64,000 nt of DNA from Desulfobacter postgatei 2ac9 (GTDB lineage: Bacteria; Desulfobacterota; Desulfobacteria; Desulfobacterales; Desulfobacteraceae), in NCBI RefSeq assembly GCF_000233695.2, contig NZ_CM001488.1, positions 1,523,603-1,587,602 of the forward strand, given 5' to 3'. Shown in pieces: positions 25,048-35,328 of the stretch (its first letter is position 1; each line of letters opens with the position of its first letter). A program made the translations under genes and the position numbers. A model generated the notes under the pieces. It was given only the letters and a program-made list of their open reading frames with translations. It ran no database searches and was not told the origin of the DNA.

Positions 25048-25229
25048 CGCCGACGGTTTTTGTCTTTTTGAACCTGAAAATTACCATTTGATAATACTGG
25101 TGTAATGTTCAGGTCAGGTTCAGATGTTAAGGTGTTATCCAACGTCGGAAATTTTGCTGTTGCGGCGAATGCGATACGAACCGTTATTGATAAATTATAA
25201 CCGGCGGAAAATCTCCCTCCTTTTTGCAG

Positions 25230-25261
25230 AACGGGCTGCCTTTTTCTGGGCAGCCCGTTTT
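25230..25261 (+). terminator. Intrinsic terminator downstream of the htrA-glutaredoxin unit
   Basis: Stem AACGGGCTGCC with GGGCAGCCCGTT, 7-base loop, followed by a short T-rich stretch (TTTGTTGT). It lies about 180 bases after the glutaredoxin stop. Confidence 0.7.
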
Positions 25262-25473
25262 GTTGTACTGCTAATTGCGGACTCTGATCATAGACCCCAC
25301 TGGTGGGATAACCCGTTAGAATAAGGTCGATAATTGTCATGAAATAACAGCCATGGGCTGACCTGACATATCGACTGCCAGGCATAGCCCACAACAAAGA
25401 TTGAAAGATCTGAGTAACTTACCCAGGCTTTCGTATAAAAAAATTGGAAAACTGGAAGCTGTCGGATGGGTCA

Positions 25474-25505
25474 ATAAAAAAAGCCACTGCAATAAAAACA
25501 GTGGC
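25474..25505 (-). terminator. Intrinsic terminator of tRNA-Ala
   Basis: On the minus strand GCCACTG pairs with CAGTGGC across a T-rich loop and is followed by seven T. It starts 12 bases after the tRNA 3' end. Confidence 0.8.
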
Positions 25506-25517
25506 ATGATTTTTAAT

Positions 25518-25593
25518 TGGTGGAGCTGAGGGGGATCGAACCCCTGACCTCATGGCTGCCAGCCATGCGCTCTCCCAGCTGAGCTACAGCCCC
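25518..25593 (-). tRNA. tRNA-Ala (anticodon GGC)
   Basis: 76 nt on the minus strand. The 5' end GGGGCTGTAGCTCAG pairs with the 3' CAGCTCC acceptor strand. The anticodon loop is CTGGCAG with anticodon GGC, the T-arm is AGGGGTTCGATCCCCC-like, and the CCA end is encoded. The terminator follows at once. Confidence 0.95.
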
Positions 25594-25689
25594 ACAAAAG
25601 AGTGGTAGATGTATAATCGAAACAGAATGGCGTGTCAATACAAAAAATATTTTTTAAAATAAATTAACATTGAAGGCTTAGAATATTTA

Positions 25690-25719
25690 TTGACACACGT
25701 TAGAGCAAAACGATATTAT
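25690..25719 (+). promoter_or_regulatory. Sigma-70 promoter of ppiD
   Basis: TTGACA (25690-25695), an 18-base spacer and TATTAT (25714-25719), near consensus, placing transcription start about 40 bases before the ppiD start codon. Confidence 0.65.
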
Positions 25720-25765
25720 TCCATGCTTTTAAATTAACTGAACAGGGTCAAGGAGCTGAATAGGA

Positions 25766-27676
25766 ATGCTGCGTTATCTTCGGGAAAATACGGGAAATTG
25801 GATCATAAAGTTTTTTTTGGGCATCATTGTTATTGTGTTTGTTTTTTTAGGTGTTGGCAGTATGAACGCCGGCAAGCACAATAAGGTGGCCACGGTGAAT
25901 GACCAGATCATTACTTTTTCTGAATACCGGGATGCCTATCAGGGCATGATCCAGCGTCTACAGCAGCAGTTCGGTACCTCTTTGGATGACGACTTGATAA
26001 AGTCGCTGAATATCAAGCAGCATGCAGTGAACAGTCTGATTGATCAAAAGGTTCTGGAAATTGAGTCCCAAAAGTTGAAAATTGTTGTGTCTGACCAAGA
26101 GCTTAAACAGGATCTGCTGTCAGTTAAGGAATTCCAAAAAGACGGTGTCTTTAATATAGATCTGTACAGGCGGGTGCTTGGACAGAATTCCATGACCCCC
26201 GAAACCTTTGAAGCCAGTCAGCGCAACACAATCAGGAATGCCAAGCTCCTGCGCATGGTGATCAATGGCATAACCGTGGGAAATCAGGAGGCCCAGGCCT
26301 GGTATTCATTTAACAATGCAAAAGCCAGTATTAATTATATTATGATCGATCCGGGAACATTTTCTGATGTTTTTGCCGACGAAGCGCAGATTCGTTCCCA
26401 GTATGACAATCATCACGACCTTTACATGTCTGAGCCTAAACGGAAAGTTGCATTCCTCGTGTTTGCGCCCGGGGATTTTGAGTCCCAGGTTAAGATTGAT
26501 GAAACTTCTATCCGGGATTTTTATAATCAGAACCCGGCACGGTTTACCACTCCGGAGCAGGTTGAAGCCAGTCATATCCTGATAAAGGTTGATGAAACCG
26601 CGGATGAACAGGCGGTGGCCCAGGCCAAAGAAGAGGCTTTGAGCGTTTATGAGAAAGCAGTCAAGGGGGTAGATTTTTCAGAACTGGCCAAAGCCTATTC
26701 TCAGGGGCCGTCTGCCGCCAGTGGTGGCTACCTGGGGCGATTCGGCAGAACCAGTATGGTAAAGCCCTTTTCTGATGCCGCGTTTGCCATGAAAGCAGGC
26801 GATATCTCACAGCCTGTACGAACCGGTTTCGGGTGGCATATTATTAAGGTGACAGATAGAACACCTGAAGCCATAACGCCTTTTGAGACCGCCAAAGCAG
26901 GGATTCAAAAGGAACTGGCTGCAAGCCGGCTTCAGGATCTGGCATATAATAAGGCTGAGGATGCTTATGATGCAGTGCTTGATGGTGATTCTTTTGAACA
27001 GGTTGTCCTGGTTGCAGCTAAACAGCCTGTAAACACACCTGCTTTTACTGCCATGGGAACGGAACTTAAGGGTATGGGTATTTCGGATCCGGGTGAGTTT
27101 GCCGCCGCAGCCTTTTCCCTGGCTGATAATGAGATCAGTGAAGTCAAGAAAATCGGAAACAATTATTACCTGATGCATGTGCTTGAAAAGATAGACCCGG
27201 AGTTGCTTGCCTATGAAGATGTGAAAAATGAAATTGCCGTTACATTAACTGCCGGTCTGAAAAAACAGGCAGCTAAGAAAGCCGCTGAGTCAATGCTTCA
27301 AAACGCAGGCAAGGATGGCGATGCCGCAAGTCTTGAAAAAATTGCCGGTGACAACCATTTTAAGCTCCAAGCCAGTAAGATGTTCACACGCACTGAAGAT
27401 ATTCCCGGTATTGCCGGATCTGTGGCCCTTGCACAAGCCGCTTTTACCCTTGATGAAAAAAATCCTGTTTATAAGCAAGTTCTCGAAGTGTCAGGCAAAT
27501 TCTATATTATCGGCCTTAAGGAAAAACAGGTGCCTGAGGCAACTGCCATTGCCGATAATCTTGATACGGTTAAGCGGCAACTTGAAACCCGAAAACAGCA
27601 GGTGTATTATTCTCAATGGCTGGCGGCCCGGAAAGAGAAAGCTGAAATATGGATAAATACAGATATTATAAATTAA
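25766..27676 (+). CDS. ppiD: PpiD/SurA-type periplasmic peptidyl-prolyl isomerase
   Basis: A 636-aa membrane-anchored chaperone. One N-terminal transmembrane helix (WIIKFFLGIIVIVFVFLGVG) is followed by a SurA-N-like chaperone region, a parvulin domain at about 260-360 (EQVEASHILIKVDETADEQA, YSQGPSAASGGYLGRFGR, FGWHIIKVTDR) and a long C-terminal chaperone part. PpiD assists folding of newly exported proteins near the Sec translocon. Length agrees with E. coli PpiD (623 aa). It has its own promoter. Confidence 0.93.
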   Translation: MLRYLRENTGNWIIKFFLGIIVIVFVFLGVGSMNAGKHNKVATVNDQIITFSEYRDAYQGMIQRLQQQFGTSLDDDLIKSLNIKQHAVNSLIDQKVLEIESQKLKIVVSDQELKQDLLSVKEFQKDGVFNIDLYRRVLGQNSMTPETFEASQRNTIRNAKLLRMVINGITVGNQEAQAWYSFNNAKASINYIMIDPGTFSDVFADEAQIRSQYDNHHDLYMSEPKRKVAFLVFAPGDFESQVKIDETSIRDFYNQNPARFTTPEQVEASHILIKVDETADEQAVAQAKEEALSVYEKAVKGVDFSELAKAYSQGPSAASGGYLGRFGRTSMVKPFSDAAFAMKAGDISQPVRTGFGWHIIKVTDRTPEAITPFETAKAGIQKELAASRLQDLAYNKAEDAYDAVLDGDSFEQVVLVAAKQPVNTPAFTAMGTELKGMGISDPGEFAAAAFSLADNEISEVKKIGNNYYLMHVLEKIDPELLAYEDVKNEIAVTLTAGLKKQAAKKAAESMLQNAGKDGDAASLEKIAGDNHFKLQASKMFTRTEDIPGIAGSVALAQAAFTLDEKNPVYKQVLEVSGKFYIIGLKEKQVPEATAIADNLDTVKRQLETRKQQVYYSQWLAARKEKAEIWINTDIIN

Positions 27677-27737
27677 TTAATATTGAAATAGAGATCTATA
27701 GATATTGGTCTGTTATTTTGTACCGATAAATGGCGAT

Positions 27738-28154
27738 TCAAGATTTATTTTGATTCAAAAGCGATTTTAATGGTTCAGACACATTGTTTTTTAGATAATA
27801 GTCCAGGTCAAACAGCTGTTTGAATGTAAGATCGGTAAATTTGATGTGGCGCTTTCTGAGTTTCATTGAACTGAATGAGGGCATATTCGTTATTTCATAG
27901 TCGGCAACGGTCTGAAAGGGAAGATCGCCGACATAATATCCCATGCTGCTTAGGAAAATAGACTCTTCATTTCTATTCACAGGTTCTTCTGATTTGTTTT
28001 CGGTGTTGATGTATTTGAAACACAGGCCGCCCATACTGATGTCGATGATTTGACCAATCTTGTTGGAATTGGGACTGATGGCTGCATAGGCACCCCCCAC
28101 CGCTTTATACCGTTTGTGTTTTCTACGCTCAATGGTTCTTTTTCTGCCAACCAT
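27738..28154 (-). CDS. PilZ-domain protein (c-di-GMP receptor candidate)
   Basis: A 138-aa single-domain protein. The c-di-GMP-binding signature is seen as RRKHKRYKAVGGAY (RxxxR) and IIDISMGGLCFKY (D/NxSxxG). No output domain is present, so it would act by protein contact on a target such as motility or exopolysaccharide machinery. Stand-alone gene with an unremarkable AT-rich upstream region (28155-28428). Confidence 0.88.
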   Translation of the reverse strand: MVGRKRTIERRKHKRYKAVGGAYAAISPNSNKIGQIIDISMGGLCFKYINTENKSEEPVNRNEESIFLSSMGYYVGDLPFQTVADYEITNMPSFSSMKLRKRHIKFTDLTFKQLFDLDYYLKNNVSEPLKSLLNQNKS

Positions 28155-28428
28155 AAGTAAACCCTTAACTTTCTGTGTTAAAAATCTTCTTTTTTTGCAT
28201 TAAGTTATATAAGCAATATTTATACCCTCAATTTTTTTTTATGGTTTTATTCAATGGACGAAGTCCTAAACGACGAAAATAGCGAATAAATAAAAAAATT
28301 CCCATCTTGTCTTTTATTGGGGTCAATTTAAAGTTTTTCCGCTATTATGAAATTTATTTGGCAATAATTGTGTAAATAAAGTTTTAAATTGAGAAAAAAA
28401 ATTCTGTGACCGTGGGCTTTGTATTTCT

Positions 28429-28881
28429 TCACGGCTCTGTTTGAAATATCCGACATACAGTTTGACACACACTGTAATCAAACCCTCTGTAACGCAAATA
28501 GTTGATTATTTTTTTTCTGCATTCCGATTCATCCAGACTGTTCCAGGACTGCTTTTTAGTTTCAACGGCTTTTAATGCCAGATCCTCGTCTTTATATACA
28601 GATAGCAGTTCTTCAGCAAGTGCCGGGTCGATACCTTTTTTGCGCAGCTCAAATCCAAGGGCAAATACGGATTTGGGTTTGTAACGGATTCGGCTTTCGA
28701 TAAACCCGCGTGCAAATGCTCTATCGTCAAGGTAATTAAAGTTTGACAACTGCACAATAACCTGATCGATAATATTGCCGTCATATCCTTTATCAGTCAG
28801 ATATTTTTTCATCTGCCGGATTGTTTTAGGGCTTTTTGACAGATACCCCAAGGCCTTTTGGTATGCTTTTTCAACACTCAT
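28429..28881 (-). CDS. recX: Recombination regulator RecX
   Basis: A 150-aa member of the RecX family that modulates RecA filaments. Typical elements: KALGYLSKSPKTIRQMKKYL, YLDDRAFARGFIESR, ELRKKGIDPAL, and the C-terminal KIINYLRYRGFDYSV. No recA is adjacent. It is the last gene of a long leftward run, 19 nt after the AsmA-like gene. Confidence 0.92.
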   Translation of the reverse strand: MSVEKAYQKALGYLSKSPKTIRQMKKYLTDKGYDGNIIDQVIVQLSNFNYLDDRAFARGFIESRIRYKPKSVFALGFELRKKGIDPALAEELLSVYKDEDLALKAVETKKQSWNSLDESECRKKIINYLRYRGFDYSVCQTVCRIFQTEP

Positions 28882-28900
28882 TTTCTATATTCTTTCAGGG

Positions 28901-31900
28901 CTATTTTTCATTTCCTTTCGCTCCTTCAATCAGGCGACCAGGGGTCTTGACCAGATCCTCCAACAGGTTGAGCAAGCCTTTTCCCACTGCGGAAGGATGA
29001 AGGGGAACCACAGTGGGATCTGATATCTTACCATAGGCTCTGGCCGGGAAAGAGACAAGTCGGCCGTTAAGAATCACATTTACAACCGGAATATATTTAA
29101 TGATGGTATCAATGGTTTTAAACGGGGCCACCAGAAAGGTGATATCCAGGGCATCATTTAGGGGATCTGCCCATCCTTCGGCAATGATGCCCATATTGTC
29201 TGCATCAATGACGGCATTTTTTATATGCACCACACTTTCTTTTACGTCTGCATCGGCAGTAAATGTCTTAAATCCAAACCCCTGTTGCTGCAGGTCCGTT
29301 TCTCCTATAATATTGACAAGTGATAAGAGCCTGGAAAGCACCGTGGCTTTGAATATACGGCCGGACCGGGCCTTAAAATTAAGATGCCCGTTCTGTTTGG
29401 ATTTCACCATGTCAAAGGTCTGTGCGGAGCCGGCAAGTTCCCCTTCAAGTGTATAACTTCCTTTAATAACACTTTGAGTGCCTGTCAGGCATCCGATTGA
29501 AAGCGACACCTCCTTTGCCTGTTTCGTATTGAAAAACGTGTGAGTCAACACCCCGGGCCTGTCACCGGCGGGATTGATGGTTATTTTGCTTGAAAAATCA
29601 AGGCCGCAAAGAAGGGCATGGGTAATATCGATATGCGTGGACAATTGATGAATTGTCACCTTTGCCCGAACTCCCTGGTATACACGCTGGTCATAGTTCA
29701 ATGTGTTGACGTTGATAAAAATCCGGTTTTGTTTTACCAGGGGGCGGGCGGATGCAGATGTTTTCTGCAGGGGCAAAAAGGAATCAAGATCAAGCGTGTC
29801 TGCAGTTATGGTGATGTCGCCTGTTTTATCCGTTGAAACCGTCAATGCATTGTCACCGGTTGCCTCCTGAAGTTTCCGGTAAAGATACGAATCAGGGTGA
29901 AGCATCTTTTCCAGGGTTGTTTTATCCAGTCGCCCGTAAAAAACAATCCTGGGCATATCCGGCTGGTTGTAAAAGGTTAGATCGGCATGGGTTCGTTTTC
30001 CATCCTCTATCTGCACCTTTGACGGGGTCATTTTGTCCACGGCAGGACCGTCTGCCATGAAGGATACCGTTGCACCCGAGATCATGCGTAACTTTCCCTG
30101 AAACAGACAGGCCTCTGGCTGCCTCATAAATTGTGCCCGGGTCAATGTCAGGGGCAGGATAATACTTTGGGTATATTCCGGTGAAATGTTATTTTCAAGC
30201 CAGGAGAGGTCTTTAATGGTACAGGCAATTTCCGACACAGTTATCGTTGAAGGGGTTGCGTTGAATGTGCAGAATAGGTCGGACAGCCCTTGGGTATTGT
30301 CTGAAAATATAACAGTCCCTTTATTCATCCGGCCTGTCATGTGAATCTGCCACAGGTTTGGGGAGAACATGGGGCCTTCAACCCCAAAGTCATTAATGTC
30401 CATGATTCCGGAAAAATCTTTAACCGGGGCCAGTTTTTCCCTCGCCCCGGGGAAAAGTTTAACCAGGGGTGCCACCTGTTCCAGAATAATAGTTGCGGCC
30501 ATATTTTTGATGTTCATGGGTACGGACCCTCTGGTATCAAAATCGGCATTAAAATTTGATATCCTGCTGCTGCCCAAGGCCCCTGACAAATTATTCAGAA
30601 CAACCTTGCTTTTGTCCAAAAGAAAGTCGCCGCCGTCGATGCGGACAGGCAGGGGCAGGCGCTGGTAGTTTCCGATTGCCTCAATGTTTTTTGCTGTTAC
30701 TTTAACATCTATCTCTTTGTGGGCTTGGGTTTGATTCAGTTCGAGAACCGCATCTGCCCGGCCGGTCAAACCGGATATTTTTGACATTTCCCGGGCAAGT
30801 ACCGTGTGCGGCAATATGGAGATAAGGGCTTGGGGAACTTCGGCTAAATCAACCTTCAGGGGGAATCTGCCGGAAAATGGAACTGCGTGCTGATGAATCA
30901 GATTAATATCAAGGGCACCACCGGTGACAATGGTTTTTCCCACACGGCCGCCTTTAGGGTATATGCTCAGCATGCCGTCTTTCATTTCTGCACAACCCGA
31001 GGCGTTGTCAACAATGACAGGAATATGGGGGATTTTAACGGTAGCGGCTTCAGCGCAGCCGTTTATAAAAAGGTTTTTTGCGTTGAACAGATGACGTATC
31101 TCTTTGCTTTTAAACCCCACCGTAATTTTTGGGGCGGTTCCGGATCTGAGTATGTCAAACAGGATGTGAGGCGTCTCAACTCCGCTGAGAAGTGGCAGGC
31201 ACACCTCTCTTGTCTGGCTGATATCAATCTGTTCTCCGATAAATTCAATACTTGATGCTTCTTGGCCGTAAGAAAGTGATACATCTATGCCAACACGTCC
31301 TTTGGGATAAACAAGCTCCAAAGGTGCAAGATGTGCGCTCACCCGCTCTTTTGACAGGGCAAATTCAAGGTCGAATTTCCTTGCTTCGGCACGGTGATTC
31401 TTGGGTGCTTTAAGATTGGCCTGAACGGATATGATTCTCAGGTTGCCTGCAAGAATGTTCTCTGCATCATGCCGGCACTCCACAGAGAGGTGTGGGATAT
31501 CAATAGATGTTATTCTGCCTTTGACTGCGGATTCAAGCATTGGAATCTGATCTGTTTCCAGGCGAAGCCCCGACATCTGCGCTTTAATCGTCACAGCCCG
31601 TGTCCGGCCTGTCATAAGAATCCGGCAGTCCATGGTGCTAAAATAATTTGATTGGGCATTGGTTACGACAATATCCAGGTGATCGGTGTCTGCGAAGGGT
31701 AGATCAAACAATCCGTCAAATCCGTTCCGCACCCATGCGGCAAGATCCGGCGGCACTGTGAATTTATTTTTTCCGGCAACAGCCTCATTCCTAATCAGTT
31801 TGGGGGATTCAAGGGTGATGCGTCTTAGAGCGGTCTTTAATTTGAGCAGCTGGGGCGGCTCCAGTTCGACTATCGCTTTGTTGATTGTAATCTCGTTGTA

Positions 31901-32137
31901 GCGGTCGATTTGTGCCGATATACCAGTTATGCAGAAACCCGGCAGGGGGGTGAGAATAAATGATAGCTGATCAAACCGGACTTCAATGCCGGTTTTTTTC
32001 TGAACAAACCTGGTCAGACGCGCTTTAACCTCTTCCGTGTTGATCAACGGGGTAATGGCAAAGGGCAGAGCTGCTGCGCAAAGGGTCACGGTCACCGCAA
32101 CAAAAACGGCAATGCGCAGTATGCGTTTTCTGTTCAT
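28901..32137 (-). CDS. AsmA-family (AsmA/TamB-like) envelope protein
   Basis: A 1078-aa protein with one N-terminal transmembrane helix (ILRIAVFVAVTVTLCAAALP) and a very long periplasmic beta-rich part. The N-terminal AsmA region (VKARLTRFVQKKTGIEVRFD, then ITINKAIVELEPP) and a C-terminal AsmA-like domain near 900-1050 (GHLNFKARSGRIFKATVLSR, LDITFLVAPFKTIDTIIKYI) are recognisable. AsmA-like proteins of this size are thought to move phospholipids between the membranes as periplasmic bridges. Together with the Mla genes this suggests two lipid-traffic systems in the window. Confidence 0.85.
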   Translation of the reverse strand: MNRKRILRIAVFVAVTVTLCAAALPFAITPLINTEEVKARLTRFVQKKTGIEVRFDQLSFILTPLPGFCITGISAQIDRYNEITINKAIVELEPPQLLKLKTALRRITLESPKLIRNEAVAGKNKFTVPPDLAAWVRNGFDGLFDLPFADTDHLDIVVTNAQSNYFSTMDCRILMTGRTRAVTIKAQMSGLRLETDQIPMLESAVKGRITSIDIPHLSVECRHDAENILAGNLRIISVQANLKAPKNHRAEARKFDLEFALSKERVSAHLAPLELVYPKGRVGIDVSLSYGQEASSIEFIGEQIDISQTREVCLPLLSGVETPHILFDILRSGTAPKITVGFKSKEIRHLFNAKNLFINGCAEAATVKIPHIPVIVDNASGCAEMKDGMLSIYPKGGRVGKTIVTGGALDINLIHQHAVPFSGRFPLKVDLAEVPQALISILPHTVLAREMSKISGLTGRADAVLELNQTQAHKEIDVKVTAKNIEAIGNYQRLPLPVRIDGGDFLLDKSKVVLNNLSGALGSSRISNFNADFDTRGSVPMNIKNMAATIILEQVAPLVKLFPGAREKLAPVKDFSGIMDINDFGVEGPMFSPNLWQIHMTGRMNKGTVIFSDNTQGLSDLFCTFNATPSTITVSEIACTIKDLSWLENNISPEYTQSIILPLTLTRAQFMRQPEACLFQGKLRMISGATVSFMADGPAVDKMTPSKVQIEDGKRTHADLTFYNQPDMPRIVFYGRLDKTTLEKMLHPDSYLYRKLQEATGDNALTVSTDKTGDITITADTLDLDSFLPLQKTSASARPLVKQNRIFINVNTLNYDQRVYQGVRAKVTIHQLSTHIDITHALLCGLDFSSKITINPAGDRPGVLTHTFFNTKQAKEVSLSIGCLTGTQSVIKGSYTLEGELAGSAQTFDMVKSKQNGHLNFKARSGRIFKATVLSRLLSLVNIIGETDLQQQGFGFKTFTADADVKESVVHIKNAVIDADNMGIIAEGWADPLNDALDITFLVAPFKTIDTIIKYIPVVNVILNGRLVSFPARAYGKISDPTVVPLHPSAVGKGLLNLLEDLVKTPGRLIEGAKGNEK

Positions 32138-32168
32138 GGCGATGCATTCATATCTACTATTGAGAAGG

Positions 32169-34226
32169 CTATTGCCACTTGTATCCGGTTTTATGGCTCA
32201 AGGTAATAAAATCGGCAGCAATGTATTTGGCCTGTTCCGTAAGTATTTCCTTGATCTCTTCTTTTTCCGGGTCAATGTCATCCAGGGTTGTCAGCGGTTT
32301 TTCTCCTTTTTGTTTCCGGTAATCGTTTTCCAGGGCCAGCTCTTCTTTATTAAAGGCGGTATTGGTTTTTAAACGTTCGGTCAGATTCAAGGAGAGTGTT
32401 TTTTGTTCACTCAAGGATTCTGCCAATTGAATCCGCTGGGTGAGATATTTAATGCCAAAAGACTTTTCAGCCCGTTTTTTATAGGCATCATCCAATGGTT
32501 TGATCATGGGCTGCAAAGACCTATATGCTGAATAACGGGTGGCGTCAATATGGTCCCAGAGCAGGGCTCCCTCAAGGGCGCTTTCTCCGGTGTCTTTGGT
32601 CCTGTAAATCTGGGGAAACCAGATGTCGGGTTCAACGCCTTTGTGTTGGGTGCTTTTGCCCGAGATCCGGTAAAATTTGGCCGAGGTCATCTTCAATCGT
32701 CCATCTCCCAGGGGTTTGAGTTCCTGAACCGTGCCCTTGCCGAAACTTTCGGTGCCCACAATAATCCCCCGGTGATAATCTTTGATGGCACCTGCAAAAA
32801 TTTCACTGGCCGATGCGCTCATTCTATTGATGAGTACCACAAGAGGCCCGGTGTAGAGAATTTTTGGATCTTCATCATAGATGCGTGATACCCTGAATTT
32901 TGTTTTGACCTGTACCGTGGGTCCATATTTAAGGAACAGTCCGGTCAGATCATTGGCTTCTTTAAGTGCCCCACCCCCATTGTCCCTTAAATCAACAATC
33001 AACCCGTCAATATTCTCTGTTTTTAACTCTTTCAGCAGTTTTATCACGTCTCCTGTGGTGCTTTTGTAGTCCGGGTCGCCTCTGTGAAAGGCGTCAAAAT
33101 CAATATAGAAATTGGGGATTTCAATGATGCCCAGCTTATAGGTCTGACCGTTCGAGGTCACGTCAACCACCTTTTTCTGGGCGGACTGTTCCTCAAGTTT
33201 TACCTCGTCGCGTTTGAGACTGATGGTGGCGGTTACACTGGATTTTCTGGCAGGAATGATCTTTAACCGCACAAAGGTACCCTTGGGTCCCCGAATCAGT
33301 TTGACCACATCATCAATGCGCTGGCCAATGGTGTCTTTTATCTCTCCGTCCTGGCCCTGGCCTACGCCGATGATTTTGTCCCCGGGGGCAAGTTTCTGGG
33401 ATTTGTCTGCCGGACCTTTGGGAATAAGGCGGACCACCTTTGTGTACTCATATTCGTTTTCCAGCACCGCCCCAATGCCTTCCAAGCTCAATTTCATATG
33501 AATGTCAAAATCTTCGGACACGCGCGGGGCAAAATATTGGGAATGGGGGTCAAAGGACATGGTGACGGCATTCATGAAAATATGGAATACATCCCGGGAC
33601 TGTGTCTGGGACAGCTGGGCCAAGCGATTGGAATAGATCTTTTCCAGAGTTTCGGAAATTTCCTCATCCGATGTTTTGTTTATTTTCAAATTAATGATAT
33701 GGTTCTTCAGCTCTTTTTTCCACAGGGGTTCAAGGCCTGAGATGTCCGGGATAAAGGGTTTATGCTCATAGTCGATGACAAGGGTTTCGTTTTTAGCAAA
33801 ATCAAGCTGGGTTTGCCAGGATCTGGCCAGCTTGAGAATATATGCAAAGCGCTGTTGGCTGCGGGACTGGTAAAGGTTGAAAATTTCAAAGGCCGGCCCA
33901 AGGTTCCCTGTTTTCAGATATTTATACATCAGCTGTTTTAACGGCTGAAAATCATTAAGGTCGGCCTGGGTCAGAAGATGCCTGGCCGGGTCCAGAGATT
34001 TGATATACCGGTCAAATACCAGAACAGACATATTTCTATCCAGTTTTTTCCCGGTAACATTATCCCGTTCAAGGGCATTGACAATGGCAATACACTGTCG
34101 GGACTGTTCCTCCTCAAATGTAAGTTCGGAAATCTGTGCATGGCAAACCGGCCCGCAATAAAGAAAGGCGGCAACAAGCACTACAGCCCGCAGGCTATGG
34201 TAAAGTTTATTGATCTGTGTCATCAT
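32169..34226 (-). CDS. prc: Tail-specific C-terminal-processing protease
   Basis: A 685-aa S41-family periplasmic protease. Signal peptide (LRAVVLVAAFLYCGPVCHA), an N-terminal helical region, a PDZ domain around 240-320 (LEGIGAVLENEYEYTKVVRL, LAPGDKIIGVGQG), and the protease core with Ser in RMSASASEIFAG and Lys in SFGKGTVQEL. Prc/Tsp processes or degrades periplasmic and lipoprotein substrates from the C-terminus. Two adjacent ATGs (34226, 34223) are possible. The start overlaps rbgA by 20 nt. Confidence 0.94.
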   Translation of the reverse strand: MMTQINKLYHSLRAVVLVAAFLYCGPVCHAQISELTFEEEQSRQCIAIVNALERDNVTGKKLDRNMSVLVFDRYIKSLDPARHLLTQADLNDFQPLKQLMYKYLKTGNLGPAFEIFNLYQSRSQQRFAYILKLARSWQTQLDFAKNETLVIDYEHKPFIPDISGLEPLWKKELKNHIINLKINKTSDEEISETLEKIYSNRLAQLSQTQSRDVFHIFMNAVTMSFDPHSQYFAPRVSEDFDIHMKLSLEGIGAVLENEYEYTKVVRLIPKGPADKSQKLAPGDKIIGVGQGQDGEIKDTIGQRIDDVVKLIRGPKGTFVRLKIIPARKSSVTATISLKRDEVKLEEQSAQKKVVDVTSNGQTYKLGIIEIPNFYIDFDAFHRGDPDYKSTTGDVIKLLKELKTENIDGLIVDLRDNGGGALKEANDLTGLFLKYGPTVQVKTKFRVSRIYDEDPKILYTGPLVVLINRMSASASEIFAGAIKDYHRGIIVGTESFGKGTVQELKPLGDGRLKMTSAKFYRISGKSTQHKGVEPDIWFPQIYRTKDTGESALEGALLWDHIDATRYSAYRSLQPMIKPLDDAYKKRAEKSFGIKYLTQRIQLAESLSEQKTLSLNLTERLKTNTAFNKEELALENDYRKQKGEKPLTTLDDIDPEKEEIKEILTEQAKYIAADFITLSHKTGYKWQ

Positions 34227-35061
34227 CTACGTTTATATCCTTTGGTGTTTCAAAACTGATCCGGCCAAGCCTGCCGGATCTAAGATCCCTGATGATAAGT
34301 TGTGATGCTTTTTGAAAATCGACATGCCCGCCTTTTTTAAGACATCCCCGGGCTTTGCCCACCGTTTCGATAAGGGCCTGGGCTTGCCCGGGCAAGGGAT
34401 TTAAAAACGGGTAACGTTCAATAAGGCAGGCCGGGTATCTTTCCAGTAAAAGCTGTGCGGCAAAATGGGCAAGTTCATGGTAGTCAACGGCTGTATCACT
34501 GATCGCGCCGGACACAGCCAGGACAAGTCCGCGGTGCCTGGGTTCAATTACCGGCCACAGGATACCCGGGGTATCGTAAATATCAATATTGTCTTTAAGA
34601 CTGGTGCGCTGCTGGTGACGGGTAACGGCGGGCACATTACCGGTTTTTGCCACTTTCCGACCGGCCAGGGTGTTCAAAATCGTGGATTTCCCGGTATTGG
34701 GAATGCCTACCACCATGACCTTGGCTTTCCTTGCCTTGTTTCTGTCTACCTGTGACACCAGTGATTCCAGGGCGTGTGAGACCTCTTGCGGACGGGTCGC
34801 GCAGATGGCTGCCGCCGGCCATTTAATGTCCCGGTTGAAGTATTCAAGCCAGGCTTGTGTCGCCTCCGGGTCGGCAATATCCGCCTTGTTCAGTAGCTTC
34901 ATCCGGTTTTTGCCCGTGGCAATCCGTTCTAAAAAGGGGTTTGAACTGGCCAGCGGCAGTCTTGCATCAACCACCTCAAGCAGGGCATCCACCCTGGCAA
35001 TGGCACTTTTAAGTTGATTTTTTGTCTCCAGCATATGGCCGGGAAACCACTGGATATTCAT
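34207..35061 (-). CDS. rbgA: Ribosome-biogenesis GTPase YlqF/RbgA
   Basis: A 284-aa circularly permuted GTPase: G4 (LLNKADI) comes first, then G1 (VVGIPNTGKSTILNTL), G2/G3 (GNVPAVTRHQQ, IYDTPGILWP). It starts with MNIQWFPGHMLETK as the family usually does. RbgA acts in maturation of the large ribosomal subunit. It overlaps both neighbours by a few bases (35058-35061; 34207-34226), showing tight operon packing. Confidence 0.94.
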   Translation of the reverse strand: MNIQWFPGHMLETKNQLKSAIARVDALLEVVDARLPLASSNPFLERIATGKNRMKLLNKADIADPEATQAWLEYFNRDIKWPAAAICATRPQEVSHALESLVSQVDRNKARKAKVMVVGIPNTGKSTILNTLAGRKVAKTGNVPAVTRHQQRTSLKDNIDIYDTPGILWPVIEPRHRGLVLAVSGAISDTAVDYHELAHFAAQLLLERYPACLIERYPFLNPLPGQAQALIETVGKARGCLKKGGHVDFQKASQLIIRDLRSGRLGRISFETPKDINVDDDTDQ

Positions 35062-35306
35062 TTTTCTAGTTTTTTAATTTCCTGTTGGTGAATGATTGTT
35101 TTGTCCGGCGGTATGGGCGCCTGTTCAACATGCTCTTTTTGAAACAAATACAGATATGAAAAGAGCAAGGCAATGATACTGGAGCCGATAAATCCGCTGA
35201 CGGCAAAGGTGATGGTATATCCAATCCAGTCGTAATGCCTGTAATAGCCAAAGGCACCGCCGGCGGTCATGCTTAAGATAAATATGAAAGTGAAAATCAG
35301 TTTCAT
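35058..35306 (-). CDS. Small two-helix membrane protein, unknown
   Basis: An 82-aa protein with two hydrophobic segments (IFTFIFILSMTAGGAFGYY and FAVSGFIGSSIIALLFSYLY) and a charged C-terminus (IKKLEK). No family recognised. It overlaps rbgA by 4 nt (ATGA) and lies 22 nt after suhB, so it is a genuine operon member although its role is unknown. Confidence 0.75.
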   Translation of the reverse strand: MKLIFTFIFILSMTAGGAFGYYRHYDWIGYTITFAVSGFIGSSIIALLFSYLYLFQKEHVEQAPIPPDKTIIHQQEIKKLEK

Positions 35307-35328
35307 GGGTAAATTACGTGTAAAATTA

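Larger units (their letters stand above)
25048..25517. other. Non-coding stretch between glutaredoxin and tRNA-Ala
   Basis: It contains the terminators at 25230-25261 and 25474-25505. The rest has no convincing gene or repeat. Confidence 0.5.
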